Positions 23,096-35,420 are shown, counted from the first letter of the stretch. The stretch: DNA of 64,000 bases from Hydractinia symbiolongicarpus (GCF_029227915.1 NC_079881.1:16777501-16841500); one strand, 5' to 3'. Program-made: numbers and translations. The notes: generated by a model from the letters alone, not told the origin.

Positions 23096-23449
23096 TCATG
23101 CTTATTATTATATTTTTACTGGACAATACCTTTTTTAATTTTGAAGATTTGCGGAAAACTTCATCTTATGACTAGACTCTTGGCAGCGTTAATAATCACT
23201 GCCATGCAGAAGTAAACATAGAAAGAATGGGTGCAAAAACACAACCCTATTGTAATAACAATTCAAGCAACCTCGATCCCAGGGCCTATAGCGTTCTTTG
23301 ATATGAGAATAAAACGTGACACGAAAATAAATTAAAATAGATTAATATAAGAAAGGAAAATAGAAAAAAAAGAAAGAAAGAAAGAAGAATCAACAACGCG
23401 CGCAGAACAAAATAAAATCCCATAAATCCCCTGCCTAGTGTACCACAGA
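23096..23449. other. Gap after Copia truncation
   Basis: No coding match; includes an AAAG/GAAA-rich simple stretch at 23350-23390. Confidence 0.4.
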
Positions 23450-23585
23450 GAGAAAATAATTTACAAAGAGGTGGCAAGCTACCACAATGATAAACTCAAC
23501 CTGTTAGGTCTTTGGAAATAAGCTAGAGGTTGTACTCCTCTAGAGAAAATGCCTCTAAAAGCACAATTCTTCCTTAACAGAAAAG
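23450..23585 (-). repeat. 3'-terminal fragment of the USP-associated element
   Basis: Only the last ~130 bp of the 3' region: on the minus strand a CTAGAGG-AGTACAA-CCTCTAG hairpin (perfect 7-bp stem), CCAAAGACCTAACAGGTTGA, then the second hairpin and GTAAATTATTTTCT. A copy reduced to its 3' end is what target-primed reverse transcription leaves by 5' truncation. Confidence 0.75.
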
Positions 23586-24109
23586 AATAGAAACACGACG
23601 CAGAAGAGCGAGCACCTATACCAGAATTTTCAGATGGCCTAATGCAAGTAGACAGAGATTCAGAATTGCCAAAGCATTTTTTGCAAATGTTGATCAAAAC
23701 ATTCTAGTGATTAAAACTCTACTTTGAAAGGGTATCGACTCTGTTAATAAGTACACGCAGCTCGTTTTTTCTTGCCTGTTGGAAGACTGCCAAAGGAATG
23801 CTTTCCAGCGCTACTTCTATTATTCTTATTGCAAAAAGCCATAGCACAAAAAAACATTTTATAATTATTACCAAAATTAATCTTTGTTGCAATAATTTAC
23901 TCTTCTTCTTTATCTCTAAGTTATCGTGTTGCGGCAACATGTTCAGGAGGCCTTTTTTGTCATCCGGGAGATGACGTCAAACTGGGTTTAATCCGAAAAA
24001 ATTTATCGAAAAAGGCGGCTTTCGAGAAGGAAGTATGAAGTAAGAATAAGAAAATGTGGCTTTATATTAGCTTTATTATTTCGAATTTTACTTAATAAAC
24101 TAGACAGTG
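23586..24109. other. Gap: nothing recognised
   Basis: No supported gene or repeat. Confidence 0.4.
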
Positions 24110-24228
24110 GCCCGTGGAAAATCCACGGCTTCGCCTGTTCTTTTTATACATTGCGTGACTCTCACTACTTGCCGCACCATTTTGTGTGACAGACAGACGT
24201 ATACGGGTATTATAATATAGACTAGTTA
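24110..24228 (-). repeat. Dispersed short repeat, copy 1
   Basis: Minus strand starts CTATATTATAATACCCGTAT, then GTCTGTCTGTCAC, and ends in a GTGGATTTTCCAC-type inverted pair near 24120. The same order occurs on the plus strand at 58072-58200. It probably marks the end of a DNA element or SINE-like family. Confidence 0.6.
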
Positions 24229-24798
24229 TATAAAGCCTTGGAATAATCCACTTAAAATTTATTTTATTCATTCGTTTTAAGCGAAATCTCGTGGAGATAT
24301 CCACTCAAAAACATTAAAAATTTATTCCATGTTTCTGATCACAAAATCATTTGTTGTCAGTTTCATTTCAAAGACGCAAACAATTAAAAATTTTGAACGA
24401 AATTGACAACTATAATAACAACGTTAATTGCCTGTGACTTTACTCGTGTAACAATTTATAACAAAGCTCCCGTCACGGTAAATTTAAATTCGCATGCAAT
24501 AAAATTCCTAACTAATCACTTTATTTTGTCACATGATTTGTTTTAGCCAAAAAGCGAAATTCTTTGTTCTTTTCTTCAAAACGTTTTGTTTCGTTCGTTT
24601 AATATCATTCAAGCGGGAATAAATAAAACCAATATGTTTTTCATATAACAGTAGACAATAGACAAGTGCTTTAGGGAATAATAAAAATTAACTACCCGTG
24701 ACTTTTGTGTAATAAAGTTTACATCATTACAGAAAGGTTTTTACGCGAACAATAAAATAAATTAACCATGACTTTTTTAAAACAAAAATTTTATATCA
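24229..24798. other. Possible left terminal region of the ISL2EU element
   Basis: No gene. Contains repeated short phrases (CCCGTGACTTTTGTG, CCGTCACGG, ACCATGACTTTT). If the element end is near 24230, this is its untranslated left flank. Confidence 0.3.
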
Positions 24799-24887
24799 AT
24801 ACACAACTTTCCGGTTTCAAAAAATCATGCGCGCGCATCTTCATAAATGACGAAATTCATAATGGTAGAATTTTGGTAGGTAAACAC
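24799..24887 (+). repeat. Left inverted-homology segment of ISL2EU
   Basis: The first 20 bases (24799-24818) are the exact reverse complement of 34448-34467. A second shared block reads CATAATGGTAG, TTTTGG and AGGTAAACAC. Confidence 0.75.
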
Positions 24888-24986
24888 TGCATTTTACCAG
24901 AAGACCAAACTTTAAAACCCTGTCAAAAACATTTAGCAATATTGGAAAATTGATACTCTAATCGAAAGTTCATCAAATTAGCTGTA

Positions 24987-26842
24987 ATGTCTCGACACTG
25001 TGCCGTAACAGGATGTAATAATGGCGATTATTTATTAACAAAATGGCGTAAATCAATATGCAACGTTCATAAAGTATGTCATAGTGAAAGTCAATGTTCT
25101 TGCGAACCACCTTTTACGTAAGCATTTTTTACATACATTTTTAGTATTTTATTGAAAGAAACTGATTGAAGTTGAAGGAAAAGGAGTGTTTTATTTCTAT
25201 TCTAGCTACAGCCAATGTATAGCAGCTAGCTAGAGCTACTAAAGCTGCATAGCCATAATGCATATAAACTTTTATTTTTAATAGATTGTTTCCATTTCCA
25301 ACTGAGAAGAAGGATTGTATGATGAGGAAAATCTGGCTACAGATGATAAATCGTATGGATGCAGTAAAAAGGAACAAGTTGCGGTTTCCAGGAAAGTCTT
25401 CTAGAGTATGTTCCAAACACTTTGTTTCACAAAGTCCTACTGATAGTCACCCATTTCCATCATTGCATATGGGTTACAATTGTAAGCAAAAAGCTGAGAC
25501 AGTTATGCGTCAGATAAAATCTTCACATAAAATGGAATCCCCTTTACAAGTTGCTGTTTCCACATTAAAAAATGCAAAGGAGAAATACGTTACAGAGTTA
25601 CAGATTGCATCACTAATAGAATTCACCAAGAAGGAAGCACATTTAATAAATTCTGTTTATAGTCTTCCAATTATTTCACATAGTTATTTCTACCTGTTCA
25701 AAATGTTCCTGTTTTTGAGTAGTTATTTACCATTTTTCTGTATTTTTGCAAAATGTCGCACTGTTTAAAATGCCCCGTCACAACATAAACAGGAAAAGTT
25801 ACTGTTGCAGCTGACTATTAAAGCTCTTCTTAACAAAGTCAACATTCTCAACAGGCTTAATAAACAGCTGGAAGAGAAAGTAAAAAACTGTACATGCAAG
25901 AAACCTGTTAATGAGCTGCTATTACTTTCTGATGAAGATGTTATGTTTTATACTGGAATTACTTCCAGAATATTATTCGATAAACTATGTTCGTATATTA
26001 CACCATATGTCAAACGTAAATGGAGAGGACTTAAAGAAACCAATATTACCCTAGTTAGAAAATATAAAAGGACACCAAATAAATCTGGTCCTAAATCAAA
26101 GTTATGTGTCAAAGATGAGTTCCTGATAATGCTAATGAAAATTAGGCTTGGATTATTAGGGCAAGATTTAGCTCAAAGATTTGGTATTTCTGCTACTATA
26201 TCTAGTCGCATATTTGCAACTTGGGTAAAAGCAACAGCAAGTGTATTGAAATCATTTGTTTACTTTCCTGATTATGGACATATTGCTGCTACAAGACCTC
26301 CAAGATTCAGAGATGTTCAAAATCTTCATTCAATAGCTGATGGTACTGAAATATTCATTCAGACCCCCAAAAATCATATAGCACAACGGCAAACCTGGTC
26401 TAGTTACAAGCACCATAACACTGCTAAAATATTGGTTGTAGTTTTACCTAATTCTCATATAGCATTTATATCCAAAGCATATAGTGGTTGCATTTCTGAC
26501 AAAGAATTAACAATACAATCTGGATACTTAGACTTTGTTGAACCATATACAGATGTAATGGTTGATAAAGGATTCAATATTGCTGATGAATGTGCAGCTC
26601 GCTGTATCAATATAATTGTTCCACCAGGTAAAAGAGGTCAGAGCCAAATGTCACAAGCAGATGTTAGAAAAACCACTAAAATTGCAAGGTTGCGAATTCT
26701 GGTTGAACAAGTTATTTCTCGTTTGAAAAAGTTTCACCTCATTGCAAAAGAAGTTCCTATAACTCTTTTATGTCACTTAGATGACATCATTATAATTTGT
26801 GCAGCCTTATGTAACCTCAAAAAGCCGATATATGGAAAGTAA
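24987..26842 (+). CDS. ISL2EU/PIF-like DDE transposase with THAP-type finger, two introns
   Basis: Cut-and-paste transposase acting in the nucleus. Proposed exons 24987-25117, 25285-25654 and 25793-26842 have GT-AG borders and sum to 1551 bases, giving an uninterrupted frame of about 516 residues. Exon 1-2 encode a C2CH finger: CAVTGCNN, CEPPFT joined to LFPFPTEKK, then SRVCSKHF. Exon 3 starts with a coiled coil (KLLLQLTIKALLNKVN onward), then an HTH (RLGLLGQDLAQRFGIS) and the DDE core: D in SIADGTEIFI, D in DVMVDKGFNI, E in LRILVEQVISRLKKF. All catalytic residues are present, so this copy may be functional. The middle intron is inferred because its translation is a hydrophobic non-family stretch with a stop. 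It faces the YqaJ gene, the two stops being about 55 bp apart. Confidence 0.85.
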
Positions 26843-26898
26843 ATATATAATAAATAACCTAGCTATATAACGTATATATATACACATTGTTTTAGAAT

Positions 26899-29463
26899 TT
26901 ATTTACAATTTGGACAAAACCACTCTTCATCTTTAGGTGGAACATTCTCTGATTTTATTTGAACATAGAAAAAGTGATACCATAGTGGACATTTATCACA
27001 ACCAATACTGTTTTCGTCAAATGATTTTGGTGCATATGGGAGTTCTTTTTTGCACAATCCACAGTAATATTTATTTTCCACTTTAGGTGCCTTGCTGGTG
27101 ATTTTGTTGTCACAGTTATCTTTGTTCTTTCTTTTCTTTGTGCACTGCTCATCTGTTACATTTACAATTTTTGTTGGTAATAGTTTAGTGAGATTCTTTT
27201 TAATCGTTTTTTTGTTGTTTACATTTATGACACTTGTATTAGTTGATATTGTTTCTTTTGCTGCAATAACAAAATCCACTGGTGATGTTAACATTGTATT
27301 AGTTTTTACTTTTGAATTAGGAGGTTCTACTTTTATTTTATTGCAATCCACTGTTATTTTATTGTTAACATGCGTTTGAAATGTAGGCTCTGATTTTTTC
27401 ATTTTTCTTTTTGGAGTTTCTCCAATAATTAAGTTAGATGTTGAAGATGCTATAGGAATGATATTTACATTATTTATGGAAGTGATGTACTCATTTTTCT
27501 TTTGGTTTTCGTCATCTTCACTATTTTTCGAAGTAGAACATATAGTTGAACCTTTATTGATAATATTTTTATGTAATAATTCAGGTGCTATGTAGTGCGT
27601 CCAGAAAAAATCTAGTTTTTCTAATAAAGCAGTCCAAAAGTCTTCAACAAATGGAATTCTCTCTTGAAAATATCCATGGTGGGTATAAACAAAAAAGTCA
27701 CAGTAGCCGGCCTGTTATACCCATTTGCCCTTCAATTTGAAAATAGTAACTAGTGTTCTTTTTTAATGTCACCCTAGCTCCTAATTCGTCTGTAACTTCA
27801 TGTAAATAAGAGAGATTATTGCTAGTGGGAATTTGATCTTTGATTGAAAACGGGCATTTTATTTCTACTAACCCTGCTCCACAGCATTCACATTCTACAA
27901 GCAAATCAGGAGATGCACCTATATAAGGATATTGCTTCAATACAACAAGACCACAGTCTTGTGTTTTAAATTTTTTATGTTTTTTTTTATTTAAAAGTTG
28001 ATATTTTCTTTTTGCATGTGGCTCTAAAGATGTTCCATGTTTTAATGCATGTGTTGTAGGATTGTCTTTATACCCCATGAGGTCCGAAATTAAAGCATCA
28101 GCGGAAACTGTTTTTTTTGTTGATTGAAGTGTGGTAGTTTTTGTAAATACTCTGTGGAAATTCGATGCAGTGATTCGACCCTTTCTATGACTGTGCCATT
28201 CTGAACTTTGATTTTGATTTTTTGTTGCCTCATTGAGATATCTAATATGTTCATCAGTATAAACAAGGCTTTTTTTGAATGAAGTAATATTTTGGTCGCT
28301 GTCTATTTTCCTATTTTCTAAAAACGTTTCTGCTTCGGCAGGTAAAGTTAACAAAGTTGTTTTGTTTGAGTTCATTTTCTCTACCTCTCTAGATATGCTA
28401 ATGCCTTCCATACATTCCCACAAGGTACTGCCCTTGATGTCGTCTTTAATAACTGCGAATAGTTCTGTTCTGATGTTATCTTTATTTTGAAGCTTTTTTA
28501 GACGACTGGGATCAGATGGTGAAAATAACTTAAACTTTGCTTTAGTTTCGATAATTTTTTGACTAGCCTCGTGATCTTTCATGTAGTGTGGTTTATCAAA
28601 ATGTATTTCACTAATCTCTTCAGCTTTTGTATTTACTTTCGTTTTTGAAGGGACGTTCCATGTACATAATGTACTGGTCTTGCTAGGATTAGTCATGCCC
28701 GCTCTTACTGCGTATTCAATGCGGAAACACATAGCTGTTATATGATTGCATGCACCATAAAGCCCAGCGGTACACGAGCAATAAGCACTTATGATTTGTC
28801 CACCAGGTCGACTTGGAGTATCTTTTACAATTATTGCCCAAACAAAGTAGGGTTTGTTGTTGACTCTTTGCGAAGGAACTACGCGACATTTCAACATACA
28901 ATATTTTGAGTCTTCGCTTATTGTATTTATAAATATCTCACGAACAAACTGACATGCGAAATATGTGAACGATTTCCCTTGCTTGTAATCACTTTGCATA
29001 CGCCTTAGAAAATCAGGCTGTTTCAAGCCGATGTAGTTTGCTATGTCAAGATAATTTAACGAAGGCCACGAGTTAATGCCACTTTTACTGTGCTCTCCAA
29101 TCCACCCGTCTTTTAAAACAAGGGGGTCGTCAAATACGGTATCTTTCAACGTCAGTTTACTACGATACTCCTCCAAAACGTCTCTCTCAATCTGTTCAAG
29201 TTCAGGGTCAACATCAATGTTATCACACCAAGCTGCATAAGCTCTGAAATCGTTTAAAATACGCTGATAAGAAAGTGAAAGAAAATTTTTTACTGAGTTT
29301 GTAAATAGACGAAAAAATACCTGGCAGAAAATTACCTGGCAGTTAGTTCTTCAAAGGATCCATCAGTGATTTTGTTTCTTACATGTAGAAAAGATTTTAA
29401 GGCGTTTGTACTCCACAGTTTAAATTTATCTAGGGACATATCCAAATTTATATCATCAGTCAT
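26899..29463 (-). pseudogene. SWIM-YqaJ-PHD accessory protein of the ISL2EU element, one frameshift
   Basis: Second ISL2EU protein. The main frame runs 29176-27698 and carries a SWIM zinc finger AYCSCTAGLYGACNHITAM (CxCx7CxH) near residue 140. The YqaJ-type nuclease core follows: WHSHRKGRITASNFHRVF, HGTSLEPHAKRKYQ, then GASPDLLVECECCGAGLVEI with the catalytic D and ExK-type region (EIKCPF), and QIEGQMGITG. One extra base near 27700 shifts the frame. The other frame then continues without a stop (FVYTHHGYFQERIPFVEDFW) into 27402-26899, ending in a PHD finger (CGLCKKELP, CDKCPLWYHF, EWFCPNC). An N-terminal exon, 29463 to about 29340 (LDKFKLWSTNALKSFLHVRN, SAP-like), is likely, but its splice phase does not fit cleanly beside a 14-bp tandem duplication. 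YqaJ proteins are exonucleases; their role in these transposons is unproven. Confidence 0.8.
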
Positions 29464-29513
29464 GTCGCAAGTGTTTATAGCTAACACGTGAATTCTCAAA
29501 AGAGTCACACGTG

Positions 29514-29705
29514 TGTTATAGATCCGCCATTTATGTTTACATTTTGTTCTCTGATTGGTTACACTTTAAAACCATGTGTTTGTGTTTTCCGCTTATATTT
29601 TTGCGAGATTTGTACATGTGATTTTATTATAAAGATGGCGGTCTAAGAAGTGGTATATACATTTTCTGTCTGTCTGTTTTTCCCCATCTTTCTGAAGTTA
29701 TAATA
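29514..29705 (+). repeat. Gypsy 5' LTR
   Basis: Starts TGTTATAGATC and ends GAAGTTATAATA. Contains the tandem CTGTCTGTCTG near the 3' side. Followed by AGTGGCGACGAGG, the probable primer-binding area. Confidence 0.93.
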
Positions 29706-29731
29706 AGTGGCGACGAGGATATATTACCGAA

Positions 29732-32700
29732 ATGGCTACCTACGGAAAAATTGGAGAGTTTGATCCGGCAACGGAACTCTGGAACAATTACATCGAGAGA
29801 GTGAATCAGTTCTACATAGCAAATGACATTGCAGATGCCACCAAGAAGAGAGCAATCCTGCTGAGCTCATGTGGAGCCAAAGCCTACCAGCTGTTGAGAG
29901 GTTTGTCAAATAACGATCCTGCTTCCAAATCTTATGACCAGCTAGTACAATTAATGAAAGATCATTTATATCCCACTCCCAATTCGATAGCTGAGAGATT
30001 CAGATTCAACACTCGTGATAGGCAACCTTCTGAAACAATTTCCCAGTACTTGGCAGTTTTGCGTCGACTCAGTGAACATTGTGAGTATGGAGAAACACTG
30101 GACGACATGTTAAGAGATAGACTTGTTTGTGGTATTAAGGAGGAAAAAATACAACAAAAGCTCCTGAGTGAGAAAGACTTCACCTTAGCCAAAGCCCTAC
30201 GAATTGCATGTTCTATGGAATCAGCAGCAAGCTACTCCAAAAGCATTCTCCAACATCAAGCGACAGGCAACATTCCAGAGAGTGTCCACGCTTTGGAGAG
30301 AGCCCGAGACAACCCAGGGAGGGATTGCTATCGATGTGGAGGGACAAAACATACAGCAGAGGCATGTCCATTCAAGGATGCTGAATGTTATTATTGCCAC
30401 AAAAAAGGACACACCGTTAAAAAATGTCGTCAAAAGAAACGAAATGATGAGAAATCCAGACCACCCCGGAAACCAATAAACCAACTGGAGTCCGAACATG
30501 AAGGAAATGTTTACAAAGAAACTGTTGAACAGTCCGATATGTTTAACCTGTATAAATTAGAAGGGAGCAGAGTTGAACCGCTTTTTGTAAATGTCAGTAT
30601 TGAAGGAAAAACCATCAAGATGGAGGTCGATACCGGTGCATCGATGTCGGTGATAAGTGAAAAAACATTACGGAAATGCATTCCAGAGTTGACCATCCAG
30701 CCTAGTAACTTAAAGTTAAAAACTTTTACAGGGGAAATCATAACACCCTTGGGATCAGCTGCTGTAAACGTTGAACACCAAAAACAGAAATACACACTGT
30801 CATTGACTATCGTACCCGGGGAATCTCCTTCATTGTTAGGTCGAGATTGGCTAAAAGTAATCAAGTTAGATTGGCCCAGTTTGTTCCAGGTCAAGCATTC
30901 TAGCAATACCAATCTACAGCAAATATTAGTACAGCATGCCGCCGTGTTTACGGAAAGTATGGGATTGCTGAAGGACTTTAGAGTCCATATTCCTGTGGAC
31001 TCCTCTGTCGCACCAAAGTTTTGCAAAGCACGACCAGTCCCGTATGCCTTAAAAGACAGGATCGACACTGAACTTGATAGACTTGTACAAGATGGCATAT
31101 ATGAACCAGTTGAATATTCAAGATGGGCAGCCCCTATCGTACCGGTAAAGAAAGAGGACGGTACTATCAGAATATGCGGCGATTACAAACAGACAATAAA
31201 CCAGGCTGCACCTTGTGACTCTTATCCAATTCCGCGAACTGAAGATCTTTTCGCCTCAATGTCAGGGGGTGAAAAGTTCACAAAGCTGGATTTGAGTCAT
31301 GCATACCAGCAATTGGAGTTGGACGAGGAAACAAGAGAATACCTCACAATCAACACACACCGTGGCTTGTACCGCCCCACAAGACTTCAGTATGGAGTAC
31401 ATTCCGCCACCGGCATTTTTCAGAGGGAAATGGACAGGCGACTCCGCCATATACCACGTACCAAAGTGCGAGTAGACGATATTTTAATATCTGGTAAGGA
31501 TGATGAGGAACATTTGAGAAATTTATCGTCAGTCCTGCAAGTGATTGAAAGCTCTGGATTGCGACTGAAGGAAGTCAAATGCGTATTTCTAGCAGAAGAG
31601 GTGACTTATCTGGGTTACAACATTACCAAGGAAGGAATATCGCCTTCACCAGAGAAGGTCAAAGCTATAAGGAATGCAGCCCCTCCAGAGAATGTTACAC
31701 AGTTAAAGGCTTATCTCGGAATGCTCAACTATTATAATCGTTATCTACCAAACCTTTCTGCAATGATTGAACCACTGCATCGTCTGCTGAGAAAGGGGAC
31801 AACCTTTCACTGGAAAACCGAACAAGAAAAAGCGTTTACCGAATCGAAAGCTCTACTATATAAAGCACCGTTGCTGACGCATTTTGACCCCCAACGTTCG
31901 ATCCTTGTGTCCTGTGACGCCTCTCCTTATGGGATAGGTGCTGTTCTCGCCCATGTAATGGATGATGGTTCCGAGAAGCCCGTATGTTATATTTCACGGA
32001 CTCTTTCTCCAGCAGAGAGGAATTATGCCCACATTGAGAAAGAGGGTTTAGCCATAGTATTCGCTGTCAAAAAGCTTCATCAATATCTTTATGGACAGTC
32101 TTTCAGAATTATAACTGATCACAAACCTCTTTTGGGACTATTCGGACAAAACAAACCAATTCCACCGCTTGCAGCTGCTCGTGTTCAGAGATGGGCCCTC
32201 CTGCTGTCTGCTTATAGCTACGTCTTGGAGTACAAACCAGGTGTCAATCACGCCAACGCTGACTGTCTAAGCCGCCTTCCACTTCAAGCAGACAGTTCTG
32301 ATTACTCGAACAATGAAAGTGCAATTCACATGATGGACCTAGTGCAAGCACCACTAACCTCCGCTGATGTTAAGCTACATACAAGTCGTGACCCAGTCCT
32401 GAGCAAAGTGTTGGACTTGATATCCAACGGTTGGAAAGTAAACCGAGAAATAGAATTACAACCGTACTTTTCAAGGAAGGATCAACTCAGCATCGACAAC
32501 CAATGCTTGCTGTGGGGTTCTCGTGTCATTATACCAAGCTCGTTACGACCACAACTGCTTGGACAACTTCACCAGTCTCACCCAGGGATCACTCGCATGA
32601 AAAGTTTGTCGAGAAGTTTTGTGTGGTGGCCAAAGATGGATTCTGAGATTGAGTTAACCGTCAAAAATTGCAAAACCTGTGAAATCCACCAAAAAATGCC

Positions 32701-33706
32701 AGCTGCAGCACCAATACATTCCTGGGAATACCCAAGCCAACCCTGGGAGCGGATCCACATGGATTATGCGGGACCGTTTTTGAACAAAAAGTTTTTGATA
32801 GTTGTTGATGCTTTTTCAAAATGGGTGGAAGTAATAGTCATGAATAGCTCCACCTCCACTGCGACTATTGAGTAACTGCGCAAAATCTTTGCCACGCATG
32901 GCCTGCCTGGAGTTTGTATTAGTGATAATGGACCGTGTTTCGCAAGCACTGAATTTGAGCAATTTATGAAACGAAATAACATCAGACACATTTTTTCTGC
33001 ACCATACCATCCTGCTTCAAATGGACAAGCAGAGAGAACCGTCCAAACTGTGAAAAACAGTCTTAAAAAGATAGAATTGAATGGTCAATCCATTGAGACC
33101 AGAGTAAGCCGTTTGCTGTTCACGTACCGCATCACACCACACACCACCACGGGCAGGTCACCTGCAGAACTACTGTTCAATCGTCAATTAAGGAGTGCCC
33201 TCCATTTCGTTAAACCAGATCTGAAACAGACAGTCAAGGGGAAACAGATGGATTCTGAGAATCGAAGTCATCGATTGAAACCGCTGCGGCAATTTCTAGA
33301 CCAAGAGGAGGTACTGATTAGAAATTTTGGTCAAGGACCACGGTGGGTGAGAGGAAACATTTCGAGAAAGAGAGGACCTGTGACATACGATGTTGAAGTG
33401 GGAGAGAAAATCGTTCAACGCCACATCGATCAAATGCGAGCTGCAACCGGCGAGAGATTAGCTGATTCAGCAATGGTAGAGACAGATCCACCTCTGGCTG
33501 TGCTACCACAGTTTGAACCGTCAGAAGTTGACGAAACCGTTACTGAAATCGAGCCAAGGGTCCAGTTACCTGTTCCTGAGACATCTGAGCCGTTTGAAGA
33601 CGTTGCAGAAGATGTGAACAAGGACACCAATTCTCGACCTGAACGATCTCGCCGTTTACCAAAGCATTTCGAGGACTATGACTTGAACCGCATTGTATAC
33701 GTTTAA
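29732..33706 (+). pseudogene. Gypsy gag-pol polyprotein, single in-frame stop in integrase
   Basis: One frame of about 1324 codons from ATG 29732, broken only by TAA at 32873-32875. Gag at residues 1-190. Two CCHC knuckles (CYRCGGTKHTAEAC, CYYCHKKGHTVKKC) at about 200-235. Aspartic protease VDTGASMSVIS near 298. RT with FTKLDLSHAYQQL and VRVDDILISG. RNase H starting LVSCDASPYGIGAVL. Integrase HHCC finger (LHQSHPGI, CKTCEIHQK), then D in MDYAGPF, D in ISDNGPCF and E in HPASNGQAERT. The aromatic residue usual before xDD is Arg here. C-terminal tail ends in RSRRLPKHFEDYD, typical of this clade. With one stop and near-identical LTRs it is a young copy. No separate env is seen. Confidence 0.92.
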
Positions 33707-33729
33707 ACTGTGGACTATTGGTGGAGGAT

Positions 33730-33921
33730 TGTTATAGATCCGCCATTTATGTTTACATTTTGTTCTCTGATTGGTTACACTTTAAAACCATGTGTTTGTG
33801 TTTTCCGCTTATATCTTTCCGAGATTTGTACATGTGATTTTATTATAAAGATGGCGGTCTAAGAAGTGGTATATACATTTTCTGTCTGTCTGTTTTTCCC
33901 CATCTTTCTGAAGTTATAATA
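33730..33921 (+). repeat. Gypsy 3' LTR
   Basis: Same as the 5' LTR except two bases near its middle. Preceded by the purine-rich GGTGGAGGAT, the likely polypurine tract, and followed by ACGTG. Confidence 0.93.
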
Positions 33922-34400
33922 ACGTGAAGTTTGTTTTGAAAATTTTCATTTCTCTTTTCGGCATAACTTTGGTTATGTAAAATGCGCAATCGAAATCTTA
34001 TTTTGTTTTAAAAAGCGACAGCCGCAAAGGTTAAAAATCATTGATACGCCAGTGTAAAGTAAGAGAGATTTTTGATACTTGCATTGGTCTTTAACAAAAA
34101 AAAAATATATGGGCTAAAGCACCATTAGTTCCTTTCACGTTATAATTAAGTAGAACAAGATTTATATGAGTGAGAAAATAAAAAAAATGGATAAATATCA
34201 CATGTAAACATAATTTTTAGCGGTTACAATCAAGATTTTTCCTTCAAAAACGCACAAAAATAATATTTCTTAGTGTTTTTTTATTGAAATACCAAGTTCA
34301 ATCTTTCCTTTGTCGATATTTGTATAGGTTTTATATAGTTGTTGACAAGTTTAACTCTTTTTTTAAGATTTTCATAGTTATGTAAAATTCACCGTTTTTC

Positions 34401-34467
34401 GTGTTTACCTTCCAAAAAGCTACCATTATGATTTTTTTTTATTTTCCGAAACCGGAAAGTTGTGTAT
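34401..34467 (-). repeat. Right inverted-homology segment of ISL2EU
   Basis: Reverse complement of the segment at 24799-24887, with the same two conserved blocks. Further right (34545-34606) is CACTTTGCCTGTTACAGAGAC, then a TATATAGAT end, a motif also seen at 50140-50185. Confidence 0.7.
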
Positions 34468-34606
34468 TTGAAAAAGCACACAAAAGACAAAATAAAAATA
34501 AAAGTTTAGCAATAGTGACATGTTACTGCGGCTGTTTTTTTTAGAAAAAACAACACATCCACTTTGCCTGTTACAGAGACACAGAACTGGCTTATTATTA
34601 TATAGA

Positions 34607-35420
34607 TGTTAAAATACAAATTCTCAACTTAATATAAACAAAATAAGATGAACTTTTTTTGAAGTGGCAGAAGCCTCAGGCTCACTATTGTTGCATAGAA
34701 GAAATCGTGTAGCAAAGCTGCATGAATTGACAAATGTCATATCAGACCATTCGCCAACAGACCATCGTCTGTTCATCGCAAAAACAAGTTCACAGACAAA
34801 CTTTACAATACCACCTCCAAATAACTGTTAAGGTTAAATGGAGCAATTATAGAATCCCCCCCTGACGTTATTTTTTTTTGGTGGTTTACTTTGACATACG
34901 CAACAATTGTCCTAACACCTAAACACTAGTGTGTCATATCACTCAGTCCGGGAAATCATGAGATAGAGGGATCCCTCAGTTGAGGCATAGGGATCCCGCA
35001 GTTGCACGATACGTGAGCACCAATTATTTCTGCCAAGTTAGGCAACAAACTTGCCATAATAATCTACATTCTTCAATTATGTGCCAACGAGGTTTATCGT
35101 AAATGTCAACATGCGATGTAAACACGTAAAGGCTATGTTTCAAGGGATCAGGGAACATTACATGTTTCAGAAATGTGTGAAAGCAAAAATAATGTTTTGC
35201 ACTGGTTTTGAGGCAAGAGTGTAACTATCTAGATTTTTCTTTTTTAAAATAACTGACAAATAATAGAACTAGAAATTAGAACAAAAAGGTTGCAAGCATT
35301 ACGCAAGTTGCAAGCAAAATTGAAACTAACCAATAGTTGACCTTAGTGCTTTTGTTTCTCTTTAATGTAATACGGTGAGGTGCTAATGCGACGTACGGTG
35401 TGTGGTTTCTATACGTAGTA
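34607..35420. other. Gap: nothing recognised
   Basis: No coding match; contains GGGATCCCTCAGTTG / GGGATCCCGCAGTTG, a short direct repeat near 34970-35000. Confidence 0.4.

Larger units (their letters stand above)
29514..33921 (+). mobile_element. Complete Gypsy LTR retrotransposon with ACGTG target duplication
   Basis: Two 192-bp LTRs (29514-29705, 33730-33921) differ at only two positions. ACGTG occurs directly before the left LTR (29509-29513) and directly after the right one (33922-33926). One gag-pol frame lies between. Two differences in 192 bp suggest a recent insertion. It sits inside the ISL2EU element. Confidence 0.93.
24799..34467. mobile_element. ISL2EU-type DNA transposon with nested Gypsy
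   Basis: Two convergent genes, a THAP-DDE transposase (24987-26842, plus) and a SWIM-YqaJ-PHD protein (29463-26899, minus), are the known gene pair of ISL2EU/IS4EU elements. Inverted homology at 24799-24887 and 34401-34467 brackets both genes. The Gypsy at 29514-33921 is inserted between the second gene's start and the right inverted segment. The true ends may lie further out (to about 34606, where a TATATAGAT-type end occurs). Target duplication not determined. Confidence 0.7.

Noticed and set aside
30511-31098. 195-codon minus ORF
   Set aside because: Shadow of the Gypsy gag-pol frame.
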